Of a stretch of DNA of 64,000 nucleotides, positions 12,366-25,185 are shown in pieces; the first letter of the stretch is position 1, and each line of letters begins with the position of its first letter. The DNA is from Cubamyces lactineus (lineage: Eukaryota > Basidiomycota > Agaricomycetes > Polyporales > Polyporaceae). The stretch spans positions 124,001 to 188,000 of the forward strand of contig JACDTU010000021.1 in assembly GCA_022376465.1 (NCBI GenBank). The letters run 5' to 3'. The notes beneath the pieces were generated by a model. That model was not told the origin of the DNA. It did no database searches and saw nothing but the letters and a program-made list of their open reading frames with translations. The position numbers were made by a program, and so were the translations under genes.

Positions 12366-13531
12366 ATGCACACCGTTGCTCGGTCAACAGCCTTCGGAAT
12401 GGAGGAAGATGGGAGGGCGCGAAAGCGGAGACGTGCTTCCAGCGATCCGAGCTGCACGTCACGTCTTCAGCCACACCACCCGACCCAGCCAGCCCCGCCA
12501 GTCCAGCCCGCCCTGCCACCGATTCAATTTTTCACGCGGGACAAGGAGTTTTGGTTCGAGGACGGCAGCATCATCCTCATCGCGTTTACCATCGGGTTCA
12601 AAGTATACAGACGGCTTCTTATGGAACACTCGCCCTTCTTTCGTGATCTGTTTCGCATCCCGCAGCCGCCGACAATGCAGCAGATCGACGGCTGTCCCTT
12701 TGTGAGGCTCACGGATCGCCCCGAGCAAGTGAGGCACCTCCTTCGTGTCTTGTTCCCGACAAATGGGAACCTGGTGTACGTATGCGCGTCTGTTCAGTCG
12801 CGTCTACTCCTGAAGGGGCACTGACTTGCGCTGGTAGGTTCGGAAAATCCCACGCATCCGTTTCCATGGACGCTGTAGCTGCCACAGTTCGCCTCGCCCA
12901 CAAATACCAAATGGATCAGCTCCTTGCACAAGGGCTGTCCATACTCATGGAATACTATACAGACGACTTCGACGCGTGGATCAAGTCCAACCGACAGGTC
13001 CCTATGACTGCTACGGACCTGGACGCCATAAGTGCCATAAACATCGCGCACCTGACGAAGACGCCCTCCATCCTTCCCTTGGCGTTCCTGTATGCCTCTC
13101 GCGCAGGCTCCGCCGTGCTGCGAGGCTGCTTGCGCGACAACGTGCTGGCTGAGCGCCTCACTATCGAAGACACGATGCGCGTCCTCGATGGCCGGATTGC
13201 ATATATGGAGGAGAACAGCAGAGCGCTCGCGCGCATCATGTCCCCGCAGACGAGCATGTCGTGCACGGAGGGCAGGAGATGCTTGCGCTTCCTAGCCGCG
13301 AAGGCGTGTGAGCTCGATGAAGCCTTACAAATGACCTACGCGAGCCGGAAGGTCCTCCGGTGGGCCGACGAGTATGCCCAGACAGGATCCTTGTCTGAGG
13401 CGAGGCTTTGCGATAAGTGCCGTGAGATGGTCGCGGAGAGGGAGATGGACGAGCTGAGAGAGTTGTGGGATGACTTGCCGAAATTCTTCGGTCTACAGGT
13501 TGCAGAGTGGGGCGCAGAGGACCCGGCTTGA
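12366..13531 (+). CDS. BTB/POZ domain protein
   Basis: Two exons, 12366-12775 and 12838-13531, join in phase to give 367 residues. ATG 12366 is the first in frame; 12399 is an alternative. After a basic, Pro-rich lead (RARKRRRASS) the BTB fold begins at FTRDKEFWFEDGSIILIA, with FKVYRRLLMEHSPFFRDLF as the typical helix-strand core and VRLTDRPEQVRHLLRVLFP following. The second half (RLAHKYQMDQLLAQGLSIL) is the usual helical extension. Such one-domain BTB proteins are numerous in Agaricomycetes and generally unstudied. The KRRR run may be a nuclear signal. Partner and role are unknown. Confidence 0.82.
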
Positions 13532-14025
13532 GGATATCTGTAAGCATACTCTTGTGACGCGATGGACATCCGGCAACTGACCATATAGACACACGGCAGG
13601 CAGATTCCCGACCGTGCGCTCGCCTGGTGTTGAGCATTGGAATTGATCGTGTCATAGGTACGCCTTTGGGTAAGGTTCAAAATCTCTATCTCACCTACAA
13701 TAACAGCCCTAGTCCTATCCTTATAATCTTACGTGCAAAAACCAATCCCGACTCGGCGTACCCTACTCGTGCACATCATACTGCTCCAAAATCCTTGTTA
13801 TTGTGCTGTTTTCCCAGTAGTATGCCAACTTGCAACTCTTCAGCTACTCGGACTTTATTCGCAAGCGCTCTCCATACCCAACTTCGCAAGTCGTGTTCTC
13901 TTGGCATCTCTCAAGCTTCCCTTCACAGAGCATGAACGATTCACTTGCTCTATTTATCAAGACAGGTGCGACTGCTTCTGTAGATTTGCTGTATTTATGC
14001 TAGCTAACGGAGCTTCATCAACCGT
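13532..14025. other. Convergent intergenic region, no gene seen
   Basis: This lies between the stops of the BTB gene and the reverse-strand SDR gene. Short open frames here have no recognisable motif. Confidence 0.4.
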
Positions 14026-15269
14026 CTAATAAGGGATCACATCTCCAGTATACGACAAGAATGCCCCATTCTTGTCCCCGCTCAGACTTCCGATGATCTT
14101 GAGTTGCGCCCCCACTGACTGCTCAGGGCTCAAGAGTTCCGGGCGAAGCCCAGCCTCTGCCATCCGATCCATCACGGCTTGGAAGGCCTGTGTCGCTAAA
14201 TTGTGGAGAAACACAAGTCACGCGTCAGCTAGCTCCCACCGTGGCTTGACCCCCAAACCAAACTCACCTTCTGCCCCCGCAGTGGCAGATGTGTTCACGA
14301 GGCCCGGAGCCATCGAGACCACGACGAATCCCTCGCGTCCGAGAGCCGCGGCGTATTTGGCGGTGATCATCGCCGTGGCGGCTTTCGTGGTGCAGTACGC
14401 TGCGACGTCGGCAGCGCCGGAACGCAAGGTGAGCGTCGGGCTCGCGCCTTCCGTGTTGAGCACCACGATCTTCTTTTCTGCACCCCGGCGGAGGAGCGGG
14501 AGGAGAGTCGAGATGCCGTGGATGACGCCGAGCGCGTTCACCTTGAACTGTATATGCAGGACCGCAGGCGAGTGGTCAGTACGCAGCAGTCAGCAGGTCG
14601 GGCCGCGCTCCCACTGCGCAGGCCCCAGTGCTGGCGAGCTGCATGGGTATGGCTAGTACTATGTGGAACTCGCACTCACGGCATCGATGAAATCCGCATC
14701 GAGTTCGTCCAGGTCCTTGCTGTACGCCGCCGCCACCGTGGGTGTCAGTGGGGTGTAGGAAGGTCCGAAAGCACTGCGCGCCTTGGACTTACTAGTCGTT
14801 GAACCCTCGGAAGATACGCGTTTTGTCGGTCCGCGCGGCGCAGTGGATGAGGACATCAAGTGCACCACCGGATAGGGCAGAAATGTCTTGCGCCGCGCGC
14901 TGTCGGGCCGTGTTAGCGTTGAGGATCGATCTTTGTTGCAGGCCTACGGTGGCGAGGCCTGACAGTGGAGGCCAGGAAACCCCATACTTCGCAGCTATGA
15001 GGGTCTGTCACGTCAGCTTGTATGACATGTACGTTCTTATGGCCCTTTAGAACCGGCTGGAGGTAGGACGCCTTGGGGTCGCGCACTATAGCGAAGACCT
15101 GAGAGTCCGACTTCGTCGCCTGCAAGCAGTCAATCGTTGTCCGTGATCAGCACGGGACTCGAACGGGAGGAGGTTACGGCACCCGCAGCTGGCAAGGCTC
15201 ACGTACCAGTTGGCGAACAAACTCCAGTCCGATCCCTCTGGAGGCACCGATCACGGCGAAGCTTGGCAT
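14026..15269 (-). CDS. Short-chain dehydrogenase/reductase (SDR)
   Basis: Six reverse exons join in frame: 15269-15207, 15119-14988, 14899-14793, 14719-14680, 14547-14268, 14195-14026, for 263 residues. The Rossmann nucleotide-binding motif GASRGIG is at residues 8-14. The strand-5 region reads VNALGVIHG, and the active-site Y-x-x-x-K is present as YCTTK. DVLIHCAA stands where N-N-A-G is usual. The expected catalytic serine region reads VVLNTEG, so the Ser is not obvious. These enzymes use NAD(P)H to reduce or oxidise small carbonyls or alcohols, probably in the cytosol. It heads a run of four reverse-strand genes, three of them oxidoreductases, but nothing here names the substrate. Confidence 0.84.
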
Positions 15270-15809
15270 CGTGCTGAAGATTCGAAGAGCGGGGAAATCG
15301 AGAAGGTAAGAATGAGCAATATGTGTACGTATATGACGTCCTTGCACAACCCCTCCACTCCGAGTCTTATATGTTCATCCTACAGGATTCATTGCCTATG
15401 CGTATCACCTACGGCAAAGGGGCGACGCGTCCTTGACCCACTCTCGATGCGTAGGAAGCCCATATTCGAATTGCCATCGTGCCATCATATTGGATATGTG
15501 GTTTGCGATGCGCCCGTAAAGCGGCAGCGCGCAAACGTGTCGTCACGGCCTCGGGATCAAGAGTACGTGCCGTTACTTCTTCCGCTCCCATACGGCAGCG
15601 TGACGTATGCCCATCGGAGGGTTCACAGAGCGGTACTGTAGCTCTATGCCTTCGAGAAGCACCCCGCTTACCAAAGAAAGCAGAGATCGGAGCGCTGCTG
15701 TGCCTCGCGGCGGCTGTTCTCGCAGCGTCAACGTATGAAACTTACAATGTCGGGCTACTGTACACACGCTCTGCACCCACTGGCAGTCTAGCCGCGCCCG
15801 AACGCGACT
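15270..15809. other. Intergenic, no gene seen
   Basis: This is upstream of the SDR start and downstream of the DUF6533 gene stop. No convincing coding or RNA feature was found. Confidence 0.35.
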
Positions 15810-17265
15810 CTAGGCCTCAGATTCCTCTTCAAACGTGTCTCTTCGACGATCGTATCGATCCTTCTCCCACTCGCCTGGGTAGGGTGGAAGGGCATGAGTG
15901 GGCTGCCCTATGGGGAGTTCCAGCAGTGGAGGAGACACCGCACCAGAATCTGTGATTTGCTCTATTGTTACAAGGACGCCGGCGCGGGTTGGAGACGCTG
16001 GGGCGTCGCCGGAACGGCAGGTCAGCTCGATGTTTGAGCTGTATACGTGGCTTCTCATGGCGGATGCTCGGCGCGGATTCAATACAAGGCGGGATCCCTG
16101 CACAAGGTCAGCACTAGGTCAGCACTAGCAGATATCAGAAAGGGCGACGAGACGCCGCACGCACCGCGAATGAGAGGACCACGAGCAACCATCTAAGATC
16201 AAGGTTAGCTGGGTCCGGCACAGGATGTGGACGACGTTGACGTACGTATAGCAGATGCCGGTGATCGTTGAATGAATATACTTGTACATCATCATGTTAA
16301 CGAGCATGACAATGAAGATGAGCGTGTACGCCCATGTGCCGTCCGCGACGAACTGCTGCATAACGGGGCCCCTGCCCCAGCCTTGCCTCACGGCATCGAA
16401 GAACTTGTATATCGTGAGCGTGAAGAGAATGGTCTCGAATATGAGCGATACGATCCTGTTCCCAATCAGCCCAGAACATCAGGATACGTGCATCCATGAC
16501 TGCTTGAATGACAGGACGTACCAGTAGTATTGGAAGATCGATGGACTTGACGTGACGAAGCATTCATCATCGTATTTCAGGCGCGGGGTGACATCGGCAA
16601 GCACGTAGCAGAGAAATGCGATCTCGCCCACGAAGAGAGGCCCGACTATACCGAGAATGATGCGGTTCCTGCCGTATAGGGCGTATACTATGAACTGTAT
16701 CAGCACTGGGATAAGGTCCTCGCGTACAAATTGGAGCTCACCGCGAGTGATGAGGATCACGTCCACCGTAGTCACAATGACCTGCAGCAAAACGCCCTGA
16801 ACGACTTGCCAGGCGCCGCATTGTGCAGCAGTGAACATGAGACCAGTGCTGCCGTTGGCATTGATCGCAAGGAGCGCCCTAGGGAACCTCGAGCGTCAGC
16901 GCCCGCGCGAAGACATACTCTTGTTCAGTACCTACAGCTGAACAAGCCAGGGCAGATAGCGCGCAATGAAGTACATGAACTTGGCTGGTGTCCATGCTCT
17001 GCTGTAGCATTGCCAGCTCTCGTCACGCGAGTCAGGTAGGTCGTAGAGGGCATGGCACTCACGTCCAAATCAGCTCAACCTGAGGTATAGTCCGTCAGAT
17101 ACGGGCTTCACTATGGCGCGCGAGCACACGCACCTCTTGCGACAACATGGTCAAAACGTCCCATGTCAAAACCGTGACACATGCCACTTCGCTGTAGCTC
17201 ACATCGCGAGCATTTGCGTACACGCGCTCCTGACTTGCTGTCCTGACGAAGTCCGCGATTGCCAT
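15810..17265 (-). CDS. DUF6533 seven-helix membrane protein
   Basis: Eight reverse exons join in phase: 17265-17134, 17079-17063, 16998-16936, 16878-16742, 16687-16522, 16455-16246, 16192-16165, 16097-15810, for 346 residues. The N-terminus has the DUF6533 block (VLTWDVLTMLSQE then VELIWT), followed by FIARYLPWLVQL and the family hallmark VYALYGRNR. About seven hydrophobic helices are seen, including IVGPLFVGEIAFLCYVLA and AYTLIFIVMLVNMMMY, then a polar cytosolic tail. Basidiomycetes carry dozens of these; they resemble receptors or sensors, but no ligand is known. Exons of 17 and 28 nt are unusually small; both are needed to keep the frame and the motif. Confidence 0.84.
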
Positions 17266-18201
17266 CCGACGCGAGGAGGCCGTGGAGGCTGGTGAGGACC
17301 TGCGTTGAGTCGCAGTGGCAAGCGAAGCGGAGGAGGGGGAGTCGGCTCCGCATGCGCGCCCTTGAAGGGGGTTATAAGGATTGCATTCAGCGGTAGGCGT
17401 CTATAGGAGCCGCTATGAGGCTTCCGAGGAAGAGCATGCATCATGGCATCCGAGCGGATCGGTGAAATCATAGACGCGAGGCCGCATTTACTGAGAATGA
17501 CCGGAGTAGTAGGACACAAACCGCGTGTAGGTTATCGCTCGATATGCGGAGTACGATTTGAATACCATCGCCTGACAAGAGTGTGAACATCAAAGCCTAC
17601 TGGCCCCGTGCACACGGAGAGAAGCGCGCTGCGTAGAGACGAAGACCGCCCGGGTCGGACTTGCAAGTCTGTCTGACACGCAGTGAGTACGTGCGAGCAA
17701 ATGGCATGAACGCGAGCACGTACCTGCTGTGCATGTCGTATCACGTCGAAATCAAAATGCGATGGACGCAAACCGAAACTCAGAAGCTAGCACGGCAGAT
17801 GCGACCGCATCAGGGCAGACATGGGCCCAATCCAAGATTGACGCGCCGCTTCCACCGAGACTCCCGTCACGATGTGAAGCTCGCAACAACGCTAAATACC
17901 ACAGGCCTTCAGGTAAGACCGTCATAGACAGATCCGGCGCCACATGCAATGCCAGCGCCGGAGTTTATACGGCGTCGGATTGACGGACTGAAGCGGGTTC
18001 CATGAATGATACCCGCAAACTGTACAATCTGGCATAGTATTGCCAAACAGACTTGAGAGTCACTTCGCATCTCCTTAACAGTGCACAAGGCATCTTGCGT
18101 TTACAGCAAAAGAGGATAGCTTCACAGGTGCTGTGTTATAATATAACATTCTTCAAACGAGCACGTACATTGGGTGGACAGACAACCGTTGACTATATCC
18201 G
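17266..18201. other. Intergenic, no gene seen
   Basis: About 0.9 kb upstream of the DUF6533 gene. No frame on either strand shows a recognisable motif, and I see no repeat or RNA gene. Confidence 0.35.
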
Positions 18202-19503
18202 TTAATCCTCCGTGGCCTGTGGCTTGACTACCAGCTTGACCGCGCTGATCTTCCCGTCGCGCAGACGGTTCAGCCCGGCAGTGATGCCAGCAAGGCCTCC
18301 GGGCAAGACTTCGATCCTGTTGGGCTATAGTGGTAATAGACCAAGTCAGTTCACAATGTACTATAGCTGCAGTGGTTGGCCTAACACACCTTGAATTGCC
18401 CACTCTCGAAGAGCTCAGAAATCTTCGCCAGCAGAGCCTTCCCGGCGACGAAGTTGCTGGGGGCCTGGAAGAGGCCGTGTGCCGCGATGACCCGCTTGCC
18501 GGAGCTCTTGTCTTCACCAGGGATCGGGAAAGGGACGACGACGACAAGCTGACCCCCAGGCGCGGTGATTTGGTAGGAAGCCGCAAGCGTACTATCTGGG
18601 ATGGCGACGGCATCGAAGACAAGGTCGATGTGCCCGCCGGCGAGCTCGCGGACCTTCTGGACCAGAGCTTCCGGTGCAAGGTTGCGATCGACGACGTGCG
18701 TCGCCCCAAGAGACTTGAGAAGGTCTGCGTTGTGCAGGGACGCGCTGGTGATGATGGGCGAGAACCCGGACAGGCGTGCGAATTGGATCGCTGCGGCGTC
18801 GACACCACATCAGCGACGGCGTCCCCGCGCTAACAAACTCAGATGCACTAACCGTACTGGCCCACCGAGGCGGAACCTCCAGCGACGAAGATCGGCTTGC
18901 CAGCGTACTTGCCCAAGCCACCTTCCTCCCAGAAGGGAGTGAGCCTGGCAGAGTCGGCATCCTCGCTCTGGTTGTACAGGGGAAATGCAGCGGTAGCGAT
19001 GCCACTAGGGACGGCGGCAGCCTCCTCGAAAGTGAGGTTGGAGGGCATCTGCACCCTAGTAAGTAAAATGAATGTGTGTGTTGGCCGGAACGCGTACCTT
19101 CCCAACCGTAGTAAGAGGCGCAGCCAAGTATTGCTGGAACGTCCCGAAAATCCGCTTCTCGGAATCGAACCATCCTTCGACGATCCTAAGTGCGCCGCCT
19201 TGTCAGAATCAAGAGGCAACCGGGGTAAGAGCGCCGGAACACTTACACTTTGTCGCCAACAGCGTACTCAGTCACTCCCTCGCCGAGTTCGACGACGACG
19301 CCCGAAGCATCGAAACCGAGAGTCGCCGGGTACACTTCGACGAGAAGCCCGAGCTCGTGGATTTTCCAGTCGACCGGGTTGAGGGCGGTGGCCTCAATTC
19401 GGATGAGGACTTCCCCGGCAGCGGGCTTCGGGATATCGATGTTCTTGACCACTTGAGGCGCGAACTTCTGCTCGATGACGAGGGCTTTCTGTTGAGAAGG
19501 CAT
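18202..19503 (-). CDS. MDR-type zinc-binding dehydrogenase-like reductase, copy 1
   Basis: The gene runs from ATG 19503 (MPSQQKALVIEQKF) to TAA at 18204-18202, with an intron after GDKV and several more. The GroES-like N-domain has ATALNPVDWKIHE and LGFDASGVVVELGEGV. Next come VEGWFDSEKRIFGTFQQY and the Rossmann segment IFVAGGSASVGQYG, where the G-x-x-S-x-G-x-x-G pattern marks NADPH binding. The C-terminus reads AVKLVVKPQATED. The catalytic-zinc cysteine is absent at the usual place, as in the quinone oxidoreductase and trans-enoyl reductase branch of the MDR family. The substrate is unknown. A close paralogue lies directly upstream at 20323-21630 on the same strand. Confidence 0.84.
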
Positions 19504-20322
19504 TGCTGTATGAGTGTAGATTTGCGAGTTGTGAGTTAGAATGGTAGTGGTGGTGGTTTGGTGACGTTGCCCATCCTCACCGACGTCCTTTTGTACATCT
19601 TCGCCTGCATCCGCCCTTCATTGCGTCGGGACCTTGTTAGCTGTCGGCAACCCCCTGCGATTACTCAGAATCTGTGCACATAGGCTCGCGGCGAAGCTAC
19701 GCAGCGCGAACGAGCTGTCCGGCGGGGAGTACGCGTCCGCTCAGGCTTGTGGCCCAGGTCGAGTGCTGAGTAACTTTTCCCATCCGGTGTACACCGCCGT
19801 TGGCGACTTGACCTCCCCCATCTCGACGGCGGATGCGGATGTTCAGCAGCGCAGAAATGCTATCACGGCAATCTGGCATGCGCAGGTAAACGCAGCGCTA
19901 GAGCCGATATAGTATCCGGATGTGTAATGCACTGCCTGCGGATGTTCAGTCAGCTCATTCCGATTTACACGGACAAGGGCTGGCCATCAGCGTACCTACG
20001 CCGTGTGTGACACTGACAGTGGCGAACGACACGAGCACCGCATACAGGGCCACACTGTCGCAAACCCTGCGGAGCACTTGGACGCCTCATGCTGTATTCA
20101 AAATGCATTAGTACATTCTCGTCCATAGAGGATTAGCAAGCGGATCAGCAACAGGCGCCCGGTCGACTAGGATGTCCAGTCGCGCAAAGTGCGCATGTTG
20201 TTCTTAATTGTCGTCATTGTGGCACTCCTGATTCACGGCCATACAACAGCGCGATTACCAATACACTCTACCTGCCAAGCAATGCGCGAGCCTCTATCGC
20301 TTCCTCAGCCCGCGAAGCTGCA
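19504..20322. other. Intergenic between the tandem MDR genes
   Basis: Promoter of copy 1 and terminator region of copy 2. I see no additional gene. Confidence 0.35.
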
Positions 20323-21630
20323 CTAAGCATCGGTTTCGAATGGCCTAACGACGAGCTTGGCCGCGCTGACTTGGTTGTTGCGCAAACGATCCAAGCCCGC
20401 CGTCACCGCGCGCAATCCACCAGGCAATATCTCGGCCCGATTAGGCTGTGGGCATATCATTTAGCAAGAGCATGGCACTATAGGCGCTGACCACAGTTTA
20501 CATACTTACCTTGATCTCTCCGCTCTCCAGCAACTCGGGCAACTTCGAAAGCAGGCTCTTCGCGAGGGCTAAGTTGGTAGGGATGTGGAACACCCCGAAC
20601 GCGATGTGGATCCTCTTCACGTTCTCCTCGGCGCCAGGAACAGGCGTGTGCAGCACGACGACGAGGTCGCCACCGGGCGCTGTCGCCTGGTAGGCGGTGG
20701 ACAGGGTATCTGTGGTCGAGATGGCGTCATACACGACGCTCGCAGGGCCCCCGGCGATCGCCCTCACTTGCTGGACCAACGTCTCGGACGGGAGCTTGCG
20801 GTCGAGGACGTGCGTGGCACCCAGCCCCTTGAGCAAGTCGGTGTTATGCAGGGATGCAGTGGTGATGATGAACGTGAAGCCGGACATGCGAGCAAGTTGG
20901 ATCACTGTGCGCATGGACCGACGTGAGCATTGCGCGGAATTCGGGAGACCGGATACGTTGTAAGTCCTCACCATATTGCCCGATTGAAGATGCGCCGCCA
21001 AGGATAAAGATTGCCTTGCCAGCGCACTTGCCTCGGCCACTCTCTTCCCAGGCAGGGAGGAGCTTGGCTGAGGCGACACCGTCAGTCTGGTTATACAAGG
21101 GCAGGGCAGCTGTGGCTAAGCCGCTTGGGATCGTAGCCGCCGCCTCGAACGATATGTTCGAAGGCATCTGTACGAGCGTTCAGTGAGAAAAGGAAGGCAA
21201 AACATACTCGCGTGTCATACCTTCGCAATGCACGTGGTGGGCGCGAGAGCGTACTGCTGGAAGGTACCGTGTACCTGTCCGTCCATAGATTCAAGCCAGC
21301 CCTGGGTGATCCTGAAAGCCAAGCAAAGCATACAATCAGTACAATCTTCCATCTTCGCAGGCATTGGACGTACACTCTGTCTCCCAAGGAAAAGCCCTCT
21401 ACTCCTTCCCCGACTTCCACAATCACGCCCGCAGCATCAAACCCGAGGACAAGCGGATACTTCTGCACTATGATGCCCTGATCGATCACCTTCCAGTCGC
21501 CGGGGTTGAGTGCAGTAGCTTCAACCCGGAGGACGACCTGGCCTGCGCCAGCTTTGGGCACATCGATTTCCTTGAGGACCACGGGGCCGAACTTGGCTTC
21601 GAGAACGACGGCTTTCTGTTGTTGAGGCAT
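20323..21630 (-). CDS. MDR-type zinc-binding dehydrogenase-like reductase, copy 2
   Basis: The gene runs from ATG 21630 (MPQQQKAVVLEAKF) to TAG at 20325-20323. It shares gene structure and block order with the gene at 18202-19503: ATALNPGDWKVID, LGFDAAGVIVEVGEGV, GTFQQYALAPTTC, MPSNISFEAAATIPSG, IFILGGASSIGQYG, LLKGLGATHVLDRKL, and LRNNQVSAAKLVVRP at the end. The nucleotide-binding G-x-x-S-x-G-x-x-G is kept and no catalytic-zinc cysteine is seen. The two are a tandem duplicate pair; conservation of both frames suggests both are used. The reaction would be NADPH-dependent reduction of an activated double bond or quinone, by family analogy only. Confidence 0.84.
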
Positions 21631-22231
21631 TGCGAGGAGTGAATGTCCGTTGGATGCTGGACGATGAGGCCAATGAGAGGATATATCTACTCGCGATGAC
21701 GCCTCTTTAGGTCGCCGGAGCAGTTTGGTTCCCGAGCTCTGTGACAAGGAGATAGCGTTTAGTATCGTAAACCCACAGTGCTCTGACATGCCCAATGCGC
21801 CATTGCGTGCGCAACCCACGAGAAACTCCGTTCTTGTCGCAAATCGATTGCATGAATCCCTGCTTTTCGTATGGTTGAAGTGCATCTGCTGAGGGAACAC
21901 CCATTCGGCTACGCAAGATCGAGAAAATTGCCCGTCGGGATGACTAAGAGAATCTTGGCTCGGAGTTCATTGTGGGTCCATTTATACGGCACAAATCTGG
22001 ACAAGGGCGCGGACGTTAGTGAAGATCTATGGGAGGAGCGACTTGAACGGGCACACTCGCCTGCTTATGCTCGACGGGTTCGTCATCGCACTCGCACGCC
22101 GAGTAGCGCCCCATCTGGAGAAACAAAACGTGGCCATTACGGTATAGATAACATGGAGCGTACACATCGCGCGTGAAGTACCGGATACACGAATAACCAT
22201 CCACACATACCCTCTATCCATCCCAAGCGCT
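21631..22231. other. Intergenic, no gene seen
   Basis: Promoter of MDR copy 2 and 3' region of the adaptin gene. No supported feature. Confidence 0.35.
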
Positions 22232-24890
22232 CTAGAACAGGCCCAACAAGTCGTCCTGCGGCTGTGTCGGTTGTGCAGGCGCCTGCGGCTGCGGCGGAGC
22301 AACAGGAGTTGTCGGCTGCAAAACCGAGGGCGTCACTGGTGAAGCGCCCATCAATGCGGGCGATGCACCGAATCCAAACCCGCCCAGCGGATTGGCATTC
22401 GCGGGGGGCGCTGGACTTGCACCGAGGCTTGCGCTGCCAAAGATCGAGACAAGGTCGTCCAGCGGGTTGCTCGATGTACCGGAAAGTAGATTCGCAGCGG
22501 CGGGCGTGGATGTGAGCACGGTCGTCGCTGCGAGGCCGGAGGGTTGGCCGTCGTTCGCGGTATCTTCGGAAAAGTCGAGCAAGTTTTCAGCCTGTTGGCC
22601 GGCCGCGACGGTTTGTAGTGCTTTTTGCGCTGCAAGCCTCTCGTCGGCCAACCTGTAGTCGATGTGGTCAGGAAAACGCCAAAGTCAATAGTGCAACTTC
22701 AACCCTTACTCTTTCTTCGGTACGGCATCCGCACCGATGCGACCGCGACCGACGAAGGTCTCCGCAGGTTTGTGGTAGACACTTGCAAGCAGTGGAATTT
22801 CGCCTAGGAGCTCGTCAAGTAATGCAGCCGACACAGTGGTCCGTGGAATCGTGATCGGGGGGCGAATAGCAAGGACGACCGCCTAAGTGAGGTTCGTCAG
22901 GATTACACCTTTGGCAACAAGAACTTCCTATACGAACCTTGGCGGCGCCTGGGTCTGTTGAGAGAAGTCGCCAGTAGATATATGCGCGATCCCGCACGTC
23001 TGGTGAGTCGCAATCCTTGGTCGCTGTGTTGAGCACCTTCTGAACCAAGCCTTGTGAGCTCTCCGGCTTCTGGAGGTACAGTTTGACCACCGCGGTGAGA
23101 GTTTGCAGTTGAACCTATCGTAATCGGTTGTCAATATTCCATACAGTACACTTCAACAGAAGCCACGTCGCTTACAGGGTACGACTCCTCAATGAAGGTA
23201 TCTACAAAGATACCGAGAAGCTCGTCAGCATTGTCGATCTTCTTCGCATACTCGCCGATGATCCAGATGAGCGCAGCTTTCGCTTCGGGCTCATCGAGTT
23301 CGTCGAGGTTCGCGCACAAGGTTGGAATGACGCCCTCGTACGTCGAAGGGTATTTTCGGAATATGTCCTATGATGGGGCACAGGATTGAGCTCGGCTATG
23401 CACGATACTGAGGGCCGTTGCCTACCTTCATGACCACAACGGCTTCCTGGACGACATAGCTCACTCGTGAACCGATCAGTTCGAGGAGAACATTCACACA
23501 GCGTTCCGCAGCTTCGTCAATCTTGACTGCTGTTTGACCGATGGCCTTGATACTCCTCCGTACAAAATCAACATCCACCTCTTGCGCGTACCTGCGAAAA
23601 TGTCAAACACCAATCTGGCTCCCGGTAATGAGGAACATACTCTTTGAGCTCGCTCAAGAGGGGGTCAACGTTCTTCTCTGTGGCTAGTCGCACCATGATA
23701 TCGAGTTTCTCGACCTTCACGTACAACGGATCGTTGTACTTGCAGAAGAACACACGCATCTCGTTGGAGAGAATGTCGGAGCGCTTCTGAAGGAGAAGGT
23801 TGATGTTCCGCAAGGCGACCCACTGTACCTCTGGAGGATTGGAAAGAAGCGTAACCAGTGGAGGGGCCATTTTACGAATGAGCGTTTTGGTGACGTTCTC
23901 CGAGTTGATGCCGCGCATGTGGATCATGACGACCTCCAGGAGATGTTAACCCCAGGCTGATGAGTCTGTGGAACGCATAAGGCTCACCTTGATGGCGGAT
24001 AGCACGACACTAGCGTTGGCGTGCTGGAACTGAGGGACTACACGTTCGCATATATGCTCGCTCTCCCCGCTATCCTCTGCTTCGTAACGCGACAATGCGT
24101 TCAAGATGGCTACACGGCCCCATTCTGAGCACTCGTTCAGCGCGACGAGCAGCTTGTTGACAACCTCGGTTGTGATCGCGAATTGGTCTCTTGGTACACC
24201 TGCCGCGACCGCCGCGACATGGATATCCGAGAGTGCTGCCACAGTGTTCGCGACCACCTAATTACGATGAGAACACGCGGTAGAACAGCTCAGGCAGGAT
24301 GAATGAGCGCACCATGGGGTTACTGTCCGAAATCATTTCCCGCAGTTGCTCAAGGAATCCATTCTCGATTACGAGCTCCGGTTTGAGGTCATACAGCTTC
24401 GCGACACAAAGCGCCGCAGTCTTGCGGACGTAGGGGTTATCATCCTTGATACATTTCTGAAGTGGGTCGCATAGGTAGTCAATGATCTTCTCGGCACGCA
24501 GGCACCCCATCGTCCGGATCGCGAGCGCGCGGACGAGTGGGTTCGGGTCGTCTGTGTCCTTGACAAAGGTGTTCACGGCCAAGATGACAAGCTCTGGCTG
24601 TGTCTTTGCATAGTTCATGAGATATAGGTAGACCAGCTTCTTCTGCTCCAGGTCCTCCGTCTGCATGTTCTTGAGGACGTCAGGGAACAGGCCGCTGACA
24701 TCTTACCACCAGTTCAGGGATTCGTCGCGAGGGGTGTAAGGGGTGTAAGGAAACACCCACCCTTGCCAACGGTCATGTTCGCAATGACTCTCTTTATCGC
24801 ATCCTTCCTCTTGTCCCTGTATTCACTGTTCAAGTCCGCCGCAAGTTCGAAGTTCTCTCCTTTTCGAGGAGGAGCACGGAAGCTCGACAT
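22232..24890 (-). CDS. AP-1 complex subunit beta (adaptin), ear-less form
   Basis: The gene runs from ATG 24890 to TAG 22234-22232 with several short introns, roughly 720-740 residues. The N-terminal trunk is classic beta-adaptin: [98 protein letters not shown]. The hinge is Ala/Pro/Gln-rich and carries ENLLDFSED, a likely clathrin box. The protein ends in DDLLGLF, with no appendage (ear) domain. In fungi beta-1 adaptin (Apl2) works in clathrin-coated trafficking at the trans-Golgi and endosomes. Lack of the ear is usual in fungal beta subunits. AP-1 rather than AP-2 is inferred from the trunk. Confidence 0.88.
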
Positions 24891-25185
24891 CTCGAGGATC
24901 GGGTCGCGTTGATGCAATTACTAGCTTGACTGGTCTGTATATACGTCCTCCTTAGACCACAGATAGTAGAGTGAGGTGCTGAGGATTTCGAGCTGCAGAG
25001 AACAAGGTCCCAAAGATGAATGGTGGACAAGAGGCAAGGGTGTGTATGATCACTGCAGGGCGCATCAAACCGACGTAAGTAGATTATACTTACTGCTTAC
25101 TTAGAGTAATTACTTACACAGTAAACACTCGCTTACACGAGTATCAAACGCTACCATTACTCAGCGTTACTACGGCTCATTTAGA

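Noticed and set aside
16101..16128. Short tandem repeat of GTCAGCACTAG
   Set aside because: Two copies within an intron of the DUF6533 gene; too short to mean more than a local slip.
18122..18808. 228-codon reverse frame inside MDR copy 1
   Set aside because: Shadow of the real MDR frame; Ser/Arg-rich and without domain signature.
14026..21630. SDR, DUF6533 and two MDR genes as a secondary-metabolite cluster
   Set aside because: No backbone synthase, P450, transporter or regulator is present; shared strand and oxidoreductase type are not enough.
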